A stretch of DNA of 64,000 nucleotides, from NCBI GenBank assembly GCA_016703225.1, contig JADJCM010000002.1, forward strand, positions 372,001 through 436,000, written 5' to 3'. Source of the DNA: Lysobacterales bacterium (lineage in GTDB: Bacteria; Pseudomonadota; Gammaproteobacteria; Xanthomonadales; Ahniellaceae). Made by a program: the position numbers and the translations under genes. This document shows positions 1 through 7,166 of the stretch, in pieces. How positions within the stretch are numbered: the first letter of the stretch is position 1; every line of letters begins with the position of its first letter. Below the pieces are notes generated by a model. It saw only the letters and a program-made list of their open reading frames with translations, searched no databases and had not been told where the DNA came from.

Positions 1-72
1 GCGGCGCGGCGTTTGACGCATCACCTGCAATCCTATTTCGAGACGGAGAAACCCGCCCATGCTGGCGCTTGA
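1..72 (+). CDS. C-terminus of an acyltransferase (partial, APE operon)
   Basis: Frame 1 is open from the window edge to a TGA at 70-72 and encodes 23 residues, including LTHHLQSYFE. That resembles the C-terminal end of PlsC/LPLAT-type acyltransferases. The reading frame overlaps the start of the first ACP gene by 14 bp, which matches the tight packing of the rest of the operon. In described APE clusters an acyltransferase (ApeD) precedes the two ACPs, so position and tail agree. Only the tail is visible, so the enzyme class is an inference from context. Confidence 0.5.
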   Translation, partial: AARRLTHHLQSYFETEKPAHAGA

Positions 73-319
73 AGACGAAATCAAATCGCTGATCATCGAG
101 GCGGCGAATCTCGAGGACATCAGCCCCGCCGACATCGGCACCGAAGCGCCGCTGTTCGGCGAGGGCCTCGGGCTCGACTCGATCGACGCGCTCGAACTCG
201 GTCTCGCACTGCAGCGTCGCTACGGACTCAGCCTGTCCGCCGACTCCGCCGAAACCCGGCGCCATTTCGCCAGCGTGCGCGCGCTCGCCGATTTCGTCGC
301 CGCCGGCCGCAGCAAGTGA
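59..319 (+). CDS. apeE: acyl carrier protein 1 of the aryl polyene cluster
   Basis: This 86-residue acidic protein has the phosphopantetheine attachment motif GLDSIDALELG, with Ser41 as the modified residue. It would carry the growing polyene chain as a thioester in the cytoplasm. It is followed 16 bp downstream by a second ACP, and paired ACPs are a hallmark of aryl polyene clusters (ApeE/ApeF). The start at 59 overlaps the end of the upstream acyltransferase frame. The assignment to the APE pathway rests on the surrounding KS, KR, DH, LolA-like and MMPL genes; the ACP fold itself is clear. Confidence 0.9.
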   Translation: MLALEDEIKSLIIEAANLEDISPADIGTEAPLFGEGLGLDSIDALELGLALQRRYGLSLSADSAETRRHFASVRALADFVAAGRSK

Positions 320-335
320 TCCACGGAACCCCGCC

Positions 336-593
336 ATGACCCGACAAGAACTGTTCGACCAGCTCAGCGCGATCCTGCAGAAGTCCTTCGACATCAGCCC
401 TGATCGGATCAAGCCCGAGTCGCGCCTGTTCGAGGACCTCGACATCGACAGCATCGATGCCGTTGACCTGATCGTGAAACTCAAGCCGCTGGTCGGCAAG
501 CGCCTGCACCCGGACGCATTCAAGGCGGTGCGCACGCTCGACGATGTCGTCAACGCGTTGCAGGGCCTGCTGGACGAGCCCGCGGCGGGTTGA
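336..593 (+). CDS. apeF: acyl carrier protein 2 of the aryl polyene cluster
   Basis: This 85-residue ACP carries the motif DLDIDSIDAVDL, with Ser39 as the predicted phosphopantetheine site. It diverges from the first ACP outside the motif, so the two are not a recent duplication. In studied APE systems the two ACPs have separate roles in initiation and elongation, but which does which here cannot be read from sequence. It lies 8 bp upstream of the membrane-protein gene. The name follows gene order in known clusters. Confidence 0.88.
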   Translation: MTRQELFDQLSAILQKSFDISPDRIKPESRLFEDLDIDSIDAVDLIVKLKPLVGKRLHPDAFKAVRTLDDVVNALQGLLDEPAAG

Positions 594-600
594 GCGCGCG

Positions 601-1143
601 ATGCGCGTCGTGCTGGTTTCGCTGTTGATGCTCGCCTACCCGGGTCTGGTGTACTTCGGGCTGGCGCGCTTCGAGCCGCGCGTGCTGGCACTGCTGCTGG
701 CGGCGGTGGCGCTGCTGCGCGCGCTGGCCACGCGCGAGCGCGTCTGGGTGGTGGCCGCAGCGGGCGGCATCGCGCTGTCGCTGATCGCCGCAGCGGCGAA
801 TGACGCGACTGCGCTGAAACTGTATCCGGTGCTGGTCAATGCCAGCCTGCTGGTGTTGTTCGCGGCCAGCCTGCTGCATCCGCCGAGCCTGATCGAGCGC
901 CTGGCGCGGCTGCAGCAGCCCGATCTGCCGCCGGCTGCCGTGGCCTATACGCGCCGCGTCACCCAGGTCTGGTGTGGCTTCTTCGTGCTCAATGGTTCGA
1001 TCGCGGCGTACACCGCGTTGTACGCGAGCGCCGCGCACTGGGCGCTGTACAACGGCCTGATCGCCTACCTGCTGATGGGCGTGCTGTTCGCCGGCGAATG
1101 GCTGGTGCGTCGGCGCGTGCGCGGGGTGGTCGCGCATGGCTGA
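601..1143 (+). CDS. COG4648-type membrane protein of the APE cluster
   Basis: This is a 180-residue protein with about four or five hydrophobic segments, starting with LVSLLMLAYPGLVYFGLA at the N-terminus and ending with an arginine-rich tail. A protein of this type sits between the ACPs and the AMP ligase in known APE clusters (ApeG), where its biochemical role is not established. The start at 601 follows the ACP2 stop by 7 bp. An in-frame extension back to 544 would overlap ACP2 and lacks the hydrophobic start. The gene overlaps the next one by 8 bp, so the two are probably translationally coupled. Confidence 0.75.
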   Translation: MRVVLVSLLMLAYPGLVYFGLARFEPRVLALLLAAVALLRALATRERVWVVAAAGGIALSLIAAAANDATALKLYPVLVNASLLVLFAASLLHPPSLIERLARLQQPDLPPAAVAYTRRVTQVWCGFFVLNGSIAAYTALYASAAHWALYNGLIAYLLMGVLFAGEWLVRRRVRGVVAHG

Positions 1144-2836
1144 GTTCATCGATCTTGACGCGCTGCTCGCGCGCGGTCGTGCCGCCGACGCGCGCTTCGC
1201 CCGGCGTGGCGGCAGCGACCTCGACTTCGCCTGGTTCGCCAACCGCGCCGCTCGCTGGCGCGATGCGTTTGCGCAGGTCGCAGGCCCGCGCGTCGCGATC
1301 TTCTTCGAGGACAGCGCCGAGTTCGCGGCGGCGTTGTTCGGTGCCTGGCATGCCGGCAAGCAGGCGGTGTTGCCCGCCGACGTCTTGCCCGACACCCTGG
1401 ACCGGCTTCGCGCGCTGGTGGCGGCAGTGGCCGGCGATTTCCCCGCCGACGCGGCGCTGCAGCGCGTACACGCCGGCGACGTGGCGGACACTCTTGCGGC
1501 ATGGTCGCCGCTCGCGGCCGATGCCATCGCCGTGCACGTGTTCACCTCGGGCTCGACCGGCACGCCGACGCTGATCGCCAAGACCGTCGCGCAACTGTGC
1601 GCCGAAGCCCGCGCGTTCGAGGCCGCGTTTGCGGCGCGCATCGGTGGCGGTTGCGTGCTGGCCGGCGTCACCCACCAGCACCTATACGGGCTCAGCTTCC
1701 GGCTGCTGTGGCCGCTGGCCGCAGGGCGGCCCTTCGCCAGCGCGCGTCTGCAGTTCCCGGAGGATCTGGCGGCGACGCTCGCGGTCACGCCGGATGCGGT
1801 GCTGGTTGCAAGCCCGGCGCAGCTGAAGCGGCTTCCCGAATCGCTCGACTGGACGCGCGCGCGCCAACAGTTGCGTGCCGTGTTCAGCAGCGGCGGACCC
1901 TTGCCCGATGCCGCTCTGCCGCTATGCGCGCACGTGCTTGGGCGCGTGCCGATCGAGATCTACGGCAGCTCGGAAACCGGCGCCGTGGCCTGGCGCGAGC
2001 GTCCGCTGCAGGCCGACGTTCCCTGGCAACCGCTGCCTGGCGTCGAATGGCGCATCGACGCCGAGCGACTGGCGCTGCGCGCGCCCTGGATCGCGGCGGA
2101 CGAATGGCTGGAGAGCGCCGATCGTGTCGCCGCACGCGAGAGCGGCTTTGATCTGCTCGGGCGCGGCGACCGCATCGTCAAAATCGAGGAGAAGCGGGTG
2201 TCGCTGCACGGCATCGAGCACACGCTTGCCGCCAGCGGCCTGGTAGCCGAGGTGCGGGCTTTGGTGCTCAGCGGCGAGCGCGAGCGCATCGGTGTCGTCG
2301 TCGTGCCGAGCGAGGTAGGTTGGCAGTTGCACGATCACGGCGGTCGCCGTGCGCTCGCCGACGCGCTGCGTCAGCTGCTGCTCGGCACCCTCGAAGCGGT
2401 GGTGCTGCCGCGGCACTGGCGCTTCCCGTGGGCGCTGCCAATGAACGCCACCGGCAAGACCAGCGAAGCGGCGCTGCAACGGTTGTTCGATGCGCGCCGA
2501 CCGCACGCGCGCCTGCTCGAACACAGCGCCGATGGCGCAAGCTTGCGCATCGAAGTGGCGGCATCCTCGCCGTTTTTCGACGGACATTTCGCGGGCGCGC
2601 CAATCCTGCCGGGGGTGACCCAGATCGACTGGGCGATCCGCTTCGCGCGTGAACTGTTCGCGCTGCCGACGGAGTTCGCGCGCATCGAGAACCTCAAGTT
2701 CCACGACTGGATCGGCGCCGCGACCGAGATCACGCTGACGCTGGAGCGCGCCGGCGCCGACGCCATCGCCTTCCGCATCGCCTCGGCGAAACGCAACCAC
2801 GCCAGCGGCCGCATCCGCTTTGCGGCGGCGCCATGA
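1136..2836 (+). CDS. AMP-ligase fused to a hotdog dehydratase (ApeH-ApeI type)
   Basis: This 566-residue protein has two domains. Residues about 1-430 are an ANL-family adenylating domain with the phosphate-binding loop TSGSTGTP, the motif YGSSETG, a hinge region GRGDRIVKIEEKRV and the C-terminal lysine motif NATGKTS. Residues about 440-566 are a FabA/FabZ-like hotdog domain with FFDGHFAGAPILPGV, whose histidine (about 483) is the expected dehydratase residue. In E. coli-type APE clusters these activities come from separate genes (ApeH, starter acid activation; ApeI, one subunit of the DH heterodimer). The neighbouring DH at 11224 would be the partner. The gene overlaps its neighbours on both sides. 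Confidence 0.85.
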   Translation: MAEFIDLDALLARGRAADARFARRGGSDLDFAWFANRAARWRDAFAQVAGPRVAIFFEDSAEFAAALFGAWHAGKQAVLPADVLPDTLDRLRALVAAVAGDFPADAALQRVHAGDVADTLAAWSPLAADAIAVHVFTSGSTGTPTLIAKTVAQLCAEARAFEAAFAARIGGGCVLAGVTHQHLYGLSFRLLWPLAAGRPFASARLQFPEDLAATLAVTPDAVLVASPAQLKRLPESLDWTRARQQLRAVFSSGGPLPDAALPLCAHVLGRVPIEIYGSSETGAVAWRERPLQADVPWQPLPGVEWRIDAERLALRAPWIAADEWLESADRVAARESGFDLLGRGDRIVKIEEKRVSLHGIEHTLAASGLVAEVRALVLSGERERIGVVVVPSEVGWQLHDHGGRRALADALRQLLLGTLEAVVLPRHWRFPWALPMNATGKTSEAALQRLFDARRPHARLLEHSADGASLRIEVAASSPFFDGHFAGAPILPGVTQIDWAIRFARELFALPTEFARIENLKFHDWIGAATEITLTLERAGADAIAFRIASAKRNHASGRIRFAAAP

Positions 2837-3576
2837 AGTTGTGCGTGGTCATTCCGGTCTACAACCACGGCGACGCCATCGGCGGCGTGGTCGCGTCGGT
2901 GCTGCGCCACCGGCTGCCCTGCCTGATGGTCGACGACGGCAGCGAGCCCGGCTGCGCGCAGCGCATCCGCGAACTCGTCGCCGCGCATCCCGAAAACGTG
3001 TGCGCGCTGCGGCTCGATGTCAATCAAGGCAAGGGCGCCGCGATGCTGGCCGGCTTCCGCGAGGCGGGACGGCTCGGTTACAGCCACGCCCTGCAGATCG
3101 ATGCCGACGGCCAGCACGACGGCGACGACCTGCCACGCTTCGCCGCGCTCGCCGCGCAGCATCCGCAAGCCGTGATCTGCGGCACCCCGGTGTACGACGC
3201 ATCGGTGCCCAAGGGTCGCCTGTATGGCCGCTACCTCACCCATGTCTGGGTCTGGATCAACACCCTCTCGTTCGCGATCCGGGACTCGATGTGCGGCTTC
3301 CGCGTCTATCCGCTGGCAGAAACGATCGCACTGATTAATTCAGCTAGGATCGGCAAGAGAATGGATTTCGATACCGAAATTGCTGTCCGCCTTCATTGGT
3401 GTGGGCTCGAAATCATCAACATGCCGACCCGAGTGAGGTACCCTGCAGGCGGTGTTTCTCACTTCCGGTTGTTCCGCGATAACGCGTTAATTTCTCGCAT
3501 GCACACCAGACTTTTCTTTGGAATGTTGTTGCGACTTCCGAAGTTGGTTATCAGGAATATTCGACGTGTTTATTAG
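2833..3576 (+). CDS. GT2 glycosyltransferase, chimeric 3' end
   Basis: This 247-residue family 2 glycosyltransferase begins VIPVYNHGDAIGG and has the metal/nucleotide-sugar motif QIDADGQHDGDD. It has no membrane segment. In APE clusters a GT2 of this kind (ApeJ region) is coupled to an LPLAT. The protein looks complete. From about 3325, however, the DNA becomes lower in GC and codon choice changes (ATT, AAT, AGA codons) while the protein stays in family. A remnant of what looks like the original C-terminus, LLLWRKVAR then TGA, sits at 5158-5190 directly before the LPLAT start. I infer that the 3' end was replaced by recombination. Confidence 0.82.
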   Translation: MKLCVVIPVYNHGDAIGGVVASVLRHRLPCLMVDDGSEPGCAQRIRELVAAHPENVCALRLDVNQGKGAAMLAGFREAGRLGYSHALQIDADGQHDGDDLPRFAALAAQHPQAVICGTPVYDASVPKGRLYGRYLTHVWVWINTLSFAIRDSMCGFRVYPLAETIALINSARIGKRMDFDTEIAVRLHWCGLEIINMPTRVRYPAGGVSHFRLFRDNALISRMHTRLFFGMLLRLPKLVIRNIRRVY

Positions 3577-3606
3577 TAGTGAAATTTCCAACACGATGGC
3601 TGTCCG

Positions 3607-4800
3607 ATGATCAAACGCAGTTTCCAGTTATTGTTGGCGGCCATTTCGGCGTTGCCACTCGTGGCCTGCGGAACCCTGTCGCGCATGCAATTGGATGCGG
3701 ATAGCCGCGAATCCGAGAGGTTTGCGCAGAGCGGAAACTTGCGGGCTGAAGTGGATTCCTTGTTTCAGCCGCTGATCGACCAGGGGGAGACTCCCGGGGT
3801 GGTTGTCGGCGTGTTGCTGGGCGATGGAAGCAGGCATGTATTCAGCTATGGAGTCGCTGATAAGTCGACCGGCAAGCAACCCAACAGCAAGACGTTGTTC
3901 GCGGTGGGTTCGCTAAGCAAACTATTTTTGGGAGAAATCACTGCGCAACTTGTGCTGGAGCGCAGGATGATGTGGAACGACACTCTTGAAACGCTTCTCC
4001 CACAAGAAATTGCTCTCAGTGACGACGCCAAAAAAATTACTCTCCTCCAGCTGGCAACGCATACTTCCGGCCTACCGCGTCAGCCCATGACGCCGAGGAC
4101 GCTTGGATACTTTTTCGGGTACTTGTTCACCGGAAACAGTTTCTATCGACATTTCGACAAGAAATACATATTGAATTACTTGTCAAATTTCGACGCGCCG
4201 TCGAAGGTTGGTAGGCAGTATTCGAACATCGGCTATGGCTTGCTTACCTACATCATCGAACGGCGGACCGGGACGCGAGTGGACGACTTATTGCACGAGC
4301 GCGTGACCGCACCCCTGTCCTTGAGCGATACCGCGTACACACCGGAAGGGTTGCCAGACTACTCGAATATGGCGCGTGGATACGCCGGAGACCAACCAAA
4401 GTTCATTCGCCGAGGTCGCCCTGTTCCCGATTGGAGGTTCACTGACGCCATGCGGGGTGCGGCTGCAATGTACTCGAACGCAGATGACTTGCTGACCTTC
4501 GCTGGCGTTCACTTGAACGGCACGGACAATCCAGCGCTCGATGCCGCAATCAAGGAGAGTCTGAGCCTGCGCCCTACAAGCGGGACTGAAACGGCTGCTG
4601 TCGCATGGACCGTCGAAGAAGGTGCCGGCACCAAGATCGCCTATCAGGTTGGGCTCGTGGGCGGATACACCAGTTACATCGGCATGGACCTGGAGCACAG
4701 GATCGCGGTAGTTGTGCTGCAAAACAGCTTCAACTGGACAATGATCGGCCACAGGTTATTGCTCAGAGTCGCAAATGCGCAGCGTGTCGTTCCATCGTGA
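3607..4800 (+). CDS. serine beta-lactamase-family lipoprotein hydrolase
   Basis: This 397-residue protein has a lipoprotein signal peptide (lipobox LVAC, Cys21) and a serine hydrolase domain of the class C beta-lactamase/DD-peptidase superfamily. The SxxK motif is SLSK at residues 102-105, and the YxN motif is YSN near residue 200. Such proteins include esterases, D-peptidases and true beta-lactamases; nothing here settles the substrate. It is likely anchored on the periplasmic side of a membrane. GC and codon use are clearly lower and different from the APE genes on both sides. It also separates GT2 from LPLAT, so it appears to have been acquired with the adjoining GT2 end. Confidence 0.8.
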   Translation: MIKRSFQLLLAAISALPLVACGTLSRMQLDADSRESERFAQSGNLRAEVDSLFQPLIDQGETPGVVVGVLLGDGSRHVFSYGVADKSTGKQPNSKTLFAVGSLSKLFLGEITAQLVLERRMMWNDTLETLLPQEIALSDDAKKITLLQLATHTSGLPRQPMTPRTLGYFFGYLFTGNSFYRHFDKKYILNYLSNFDAPSKVGRQYSNIGYGLLTYIIERRTGTRVDDLLHERVTAPLSLSDTAYTPEGLPDYSNMARGYAGDQPKFIRRGRPVPDWRFTDAMRGAAAMYSNADDLLTFAGVHLNGTDNPALDAAIKESLSLRPTSGTETAAVAWTVEEGAGTKIAYQVGLVGGYTSYIGMDLEHRIAVVVLQNSFNWTMIGHRLLLRVANAQRVVPS

Positions 4801-5186
4801 GCAGCGCGAGTGTCTCGGCCCGCCCCATGCTGTGTAGTGAACGGGGACCTTCATGCTGAGCAAGAGATCCGCGTCGGAAGCCCGGCGTCTGGTGGAGCAC
4901 GAGCGATGACGGACGGGACAGCGGACTTGATCAAAGTGGGCCCGGTCGCTGCGTTGCCGTTGCGGGAGAAGGAGATGCAAATCGGGGCCCGGGCGCAGCA
5001 CATCCATTTCGATCTGCAGTGCGGAGCAAAGCGCGTGGCGCGTTCGCGCTGTGCGGCCGCAAATCATCAGGGGCTCGTCGGTTCGATTCGCGGTTGGCCG
5101 TGGACGGATCTTTCCCGGTTGCGACATCTCCTGCATGCGGGGGTGCCTCAATCGTCGCCGCTTCTGCTCTGGCGCAAGGTGGCGCG
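4801..5186 (+). other. 386-bp gap holding a vestige of the native GT2 3' end
   Basis: No convincing gene is seen here. A 126-codon frame at 4810-5190 has no recognisable domain and mixed composition over most of its length. Its last residues, PLLLWRKVAR followed by TGA, resemble the usual C-terminal end of APE-cluster GT2 proteins. The TGA overlaps the LPLAT ATG as ATGA, the same junction style as elsewhere in this operon. I read 5158-5190 as the remaining native end of the GT2 gene, and the rest as the right part of the imported segment. A promoter for the downstream genes could lie here, but no clear -35/-10 pair is visible. Confidence 0.55.
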
Positions 5187-6137
5187 ATGAGTGCTGCGCT
5201 GGCGCGGCCGCATTGGGCGGGGATGGGCGAGAGCACCTTCGTGTTCGGCATCTGGCTGCTCTATGGCGTGCATCGGCTGTTCGGGCGTTGGCCGTTTCGC
5301 ATCTGCCTGTATCCGGTGGTGTTGCTGCACTGGGCGTCGCGTGCGGTGGTGCGGCAGGCGTCGATGCAGTACCTGGAACGCATCGAGGTCGCTACCGGCG
5401 CGCTCGGACACCCGGTGCGCCGGCGCGACAGCCTGCGCCACGTCGCCTTGTTCGCCGAGACCCTGCTCGACAAGTTGCTGGCGGTGGCCGGTCGTTATCC
5501 GTTCGCACGCGTGCGGGTGGAGGGGCGCGAGCGCGCATTGGCGACGCTGTCGCCGGGGCGTGGCGCGGTGATCGTCACCGCGCATCTGGGCTGCCTGGAA
5601 TTGTGCCGGGTGCTTGCCGGCCACTACAGTTCGGCCCGGCTCAACATTCTGGTGCATACGCGCCATGCGGCCCAGTTCAATCGGATGCTGAAGCGGCTGG
5701 CGCCGGAGTCGGACGTGAACCTGATCGAGGTCAGCGAGGTGAACGCCGCGACCGCCGTGCTGCTCGCGGACAAGATCGATGCCGGCGAGCACGTGGTGAT
5801 TGCCGGTGACCGCGTGCCGGTGCGTGCCAGCCAGACCGTGCGTGTCGATTTCCTCGGCCATGCCGCGGACTTTCCGGTCGGGCCCTACGTGCTCGCCGGA
5901 CTGCTCAAGTGCCCGCTGCTGCTGCTCGGTTGCATCCATGAGGGGGCCAGCTACTGCGTGTCGCTGCAATGCCTGGCGGAACGCGTGGTGTTGCCGCGCG
6001 GGCGTCGTGCCGAGGCCTTGCAGGAGCAGGCGCAGGTCTACGCCGATGCGCTGACGCGGTTGCTGGTGCGTTCACCGTTTGACTGGTTCAATTTCTTTCC
6101 GTTCTGGGACCAAGCCCATGCCGACCCGCAGCGCTGA
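5187..6137 (+). CDS. LpxL/LPLAT-type lysophospholipid acyltransferase
   Basis: This 316-residue protein has an N-terminal hydrophobic helix (FVFGIWLLYGVHRLFG) and an LPLAT domain with the HX4E motif in VTAHLGCLELCR. The LpxL/HtrB group transfers acyl groups from ACP to a lipid acceptor at the inner membrane; here it may attach the polyene acyl chain to its lipid or glycolipid anchor. The ATG at 5187 is chosen over the longer frame from 5019 because it forms an ATGA overlap with a vestigial GT2 stop and begins just before the conserved hydrophobic helix. It overlaps the thioesterase gene by 20 bp. Confidence 0.82.
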   Translation: MSAALARPHWAGMGESTFVFGIWLLYGVHRLFGRWPFRICLYPVVLLHWASRAVVRQASMQYLERIEVATGALGHPVRRRDSLRHVALFAETLLDKLLAVAGRYPFARVRVEGRERALATLSPGRGAVIVTAHLGCLELCRVLAGHYSSARLNILVHTRHAAQFNRMLKRLAPESDVNLIEVSEVNAATAVLLADKIDAGEHVVIAGDRVPVRASQTVRVDFLGHAADFPVGPYVLAGLLKCPLLLLGCIHEGASYCVSLQCLAERVVLPRGRRAEALQEQAQVYADALTRLLVRSPFDWFNFFPFWDQAHADPQR

Positions 6138-6561
6138 ACGCGCGCCGTCGCCCGACCTTTCGATCACGATCGAGCTCGCGCCCGCGTTCCACGACCTCGA
6201 TCCGATGAACATCGTCTGGCACGGCCACTACGTGAAGTACCTGGAGCTCGCGCGCTGCGCGCTGTTGCAGAAGTACGACTACGACTATCCGGCGATGCAT
6301 GCCTCCGGCTACTTCTGGCCGATCGTGGATCTGCGCCTGAAGTACGTGCGCCCGGCCGCGTATGCGCAGAAGCTGCGGGTGAGCGCGCGCATCGTCGAAT
6401 GGGAAAACCGCCTGCGCATCGACTACGAGATCCACGACGTCGCCAGCGGCGAGCGGCTGACGCGCGCGCACACCATCCAGGTCGCGGTCGATGCCGTCAG
6501 TCGCGAGATGCTGTACCTGTGTCCGCCGGTGCTGTGGCAGCGGCTCGGGGTACAGCCATGA
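6118..6561 (+). CDS. apeK: 4HBT hotdog thioesterase (ApeK type)
   Basis: This 147-residue single hotdog domain has the thioesterase signature DLDPMNIVWHGHYVKYLELA, close to the YbgC/4HBT active-site pattern (D-x-x-x-x-x-x-x-H-x-x-Y). It would hydrolyse acyl-thioesters, perhaps releasing stalled or finished chains from the ACPs. The ATG at 6118 lies inside the end of the LPLAT gene, and the stop overlaps the next ATG as ATGA. The longer frame from 6079 would begin within the LPLAT coding sequence without a conserved extension. The ape letter follows gene order in known clusters. Confidence 0.8.
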   Translation: MPTRSAERAPSPDLSITIELAPAFHDLDPMNIVWHGHYVKYLELARCALLQKYDYDYPAMHASGYFWPIVDLRLKYVRPAAYAQKLRVSARIVEWENRLRIDYEIHDVASGERLTRAHTIQVAVDAVSREMLYLCPPVLWQRLGVQP

Positions 6562-7166
6562 AGCGCGTGCTCGCGGCCATGCTGCTGCTGTTCCTTGGCG
6601 TGACGCCATTGCGGGCGGCGAGCGAACTGGACGAGGTCGCTGCGCGCATCGAACAGCCGCAACTGTTGCGCGGCCGTTTCGAGCAGGACAAGCAGGTCGC
6701 CGGTTTTCGCAAGCCGTTGCATTCCAGCGGCCGCTTCGTGCTCGTGCGCGGGCAAGGCGTGCTGTGGTTCACCGAGCGACCGTTCGCGTCGCAGCTGGCG
6801 TTGACCGGGGCGCGCCTGAGCGTGGCGTCGGGCGGCAGCACGCGCACCATCGACGCCGCCGAGGAACCGGCGCTGGCGGCGGTCCACGCGGTGCTGTTCG
6901 ACCTGCTCGGCGGCGACATCGCCAAGCTGCAAGCGAACTTCACCATCGCGGCTGAACTGCTCGACGACGAGCGCTGGCGCCTGCAGTTGCAGCCGAAGCC
7001 GGGCCTGTTCGCGCAGGCGTTCACGCGCATCGAGCTGGAAGGCGCGCGCCAGGTCGAGCGCGTGCAGCTGTTCGAGGCCAATGGCGATGGCACCGTGATC
7101 GCGTTCCGCGAGCTCGGCACCGGCCCGGAGCTGAGTGCGGACGAGGCGGCCCGTCTTGCGCAGTGA
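6558..7166 (+). CDS. LolA-like outer-membrane carrier protein of the APE cluster
   Basis: This 202-residue protein has a signal peptide (MKRVLAAMLLLFLGVTPLRA) and the LolA-like body typical of APE clusters (ApeL): LLRGRFEQDKQVAGF near the N-terminus and long amphipathic beta segments. LolA carries lipoproteins across the periplasm. The APE version is thought to carry the lipid-linked polyene between the inner-membrane exporter and the outer membrane. The ATG at 6558 overlaps the thioesterase stop by 4 bp. It is directly followed, with overlap, by the MMPL exporter. Confidence 0.82.
   Translation: MKRVLAAMLLLFLGVTPLRAASELDEVAARIEQPQLLRGRFEQDKQVAGFRKPLHSSGRFVLVRGQGVLWFTERPFASQLALTGARLSVASGGSTRTIDAAEEPALAAVHAVLFDLLGGDIAKLQANFTIAAELLDDERWRLQLQPKPGLFAQAFTRIELEGARQVERVQLFEANGDGTVIAFRELGTGPELSADEAARLAQ

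Noticed and set aside
5080..5110. GGTTCGATTC resembling a tRNA T-arm
   Set aside because: No matching acceptor stem, D-arm or anticodon arm is found upstream.
4756..5151. A 131-codon minus-strand frame in the APE gap
   Set aside because: It is Arg/Ser-rich without domain and overlaps the real serine-hydrolase gene end.
4810..5190. A 126-codon frame as a complete gene
   Set aside because: Only its last ten codons resemble a known protein end (GT2); the rest lacks domain or codon support, so it is described as a vestige.
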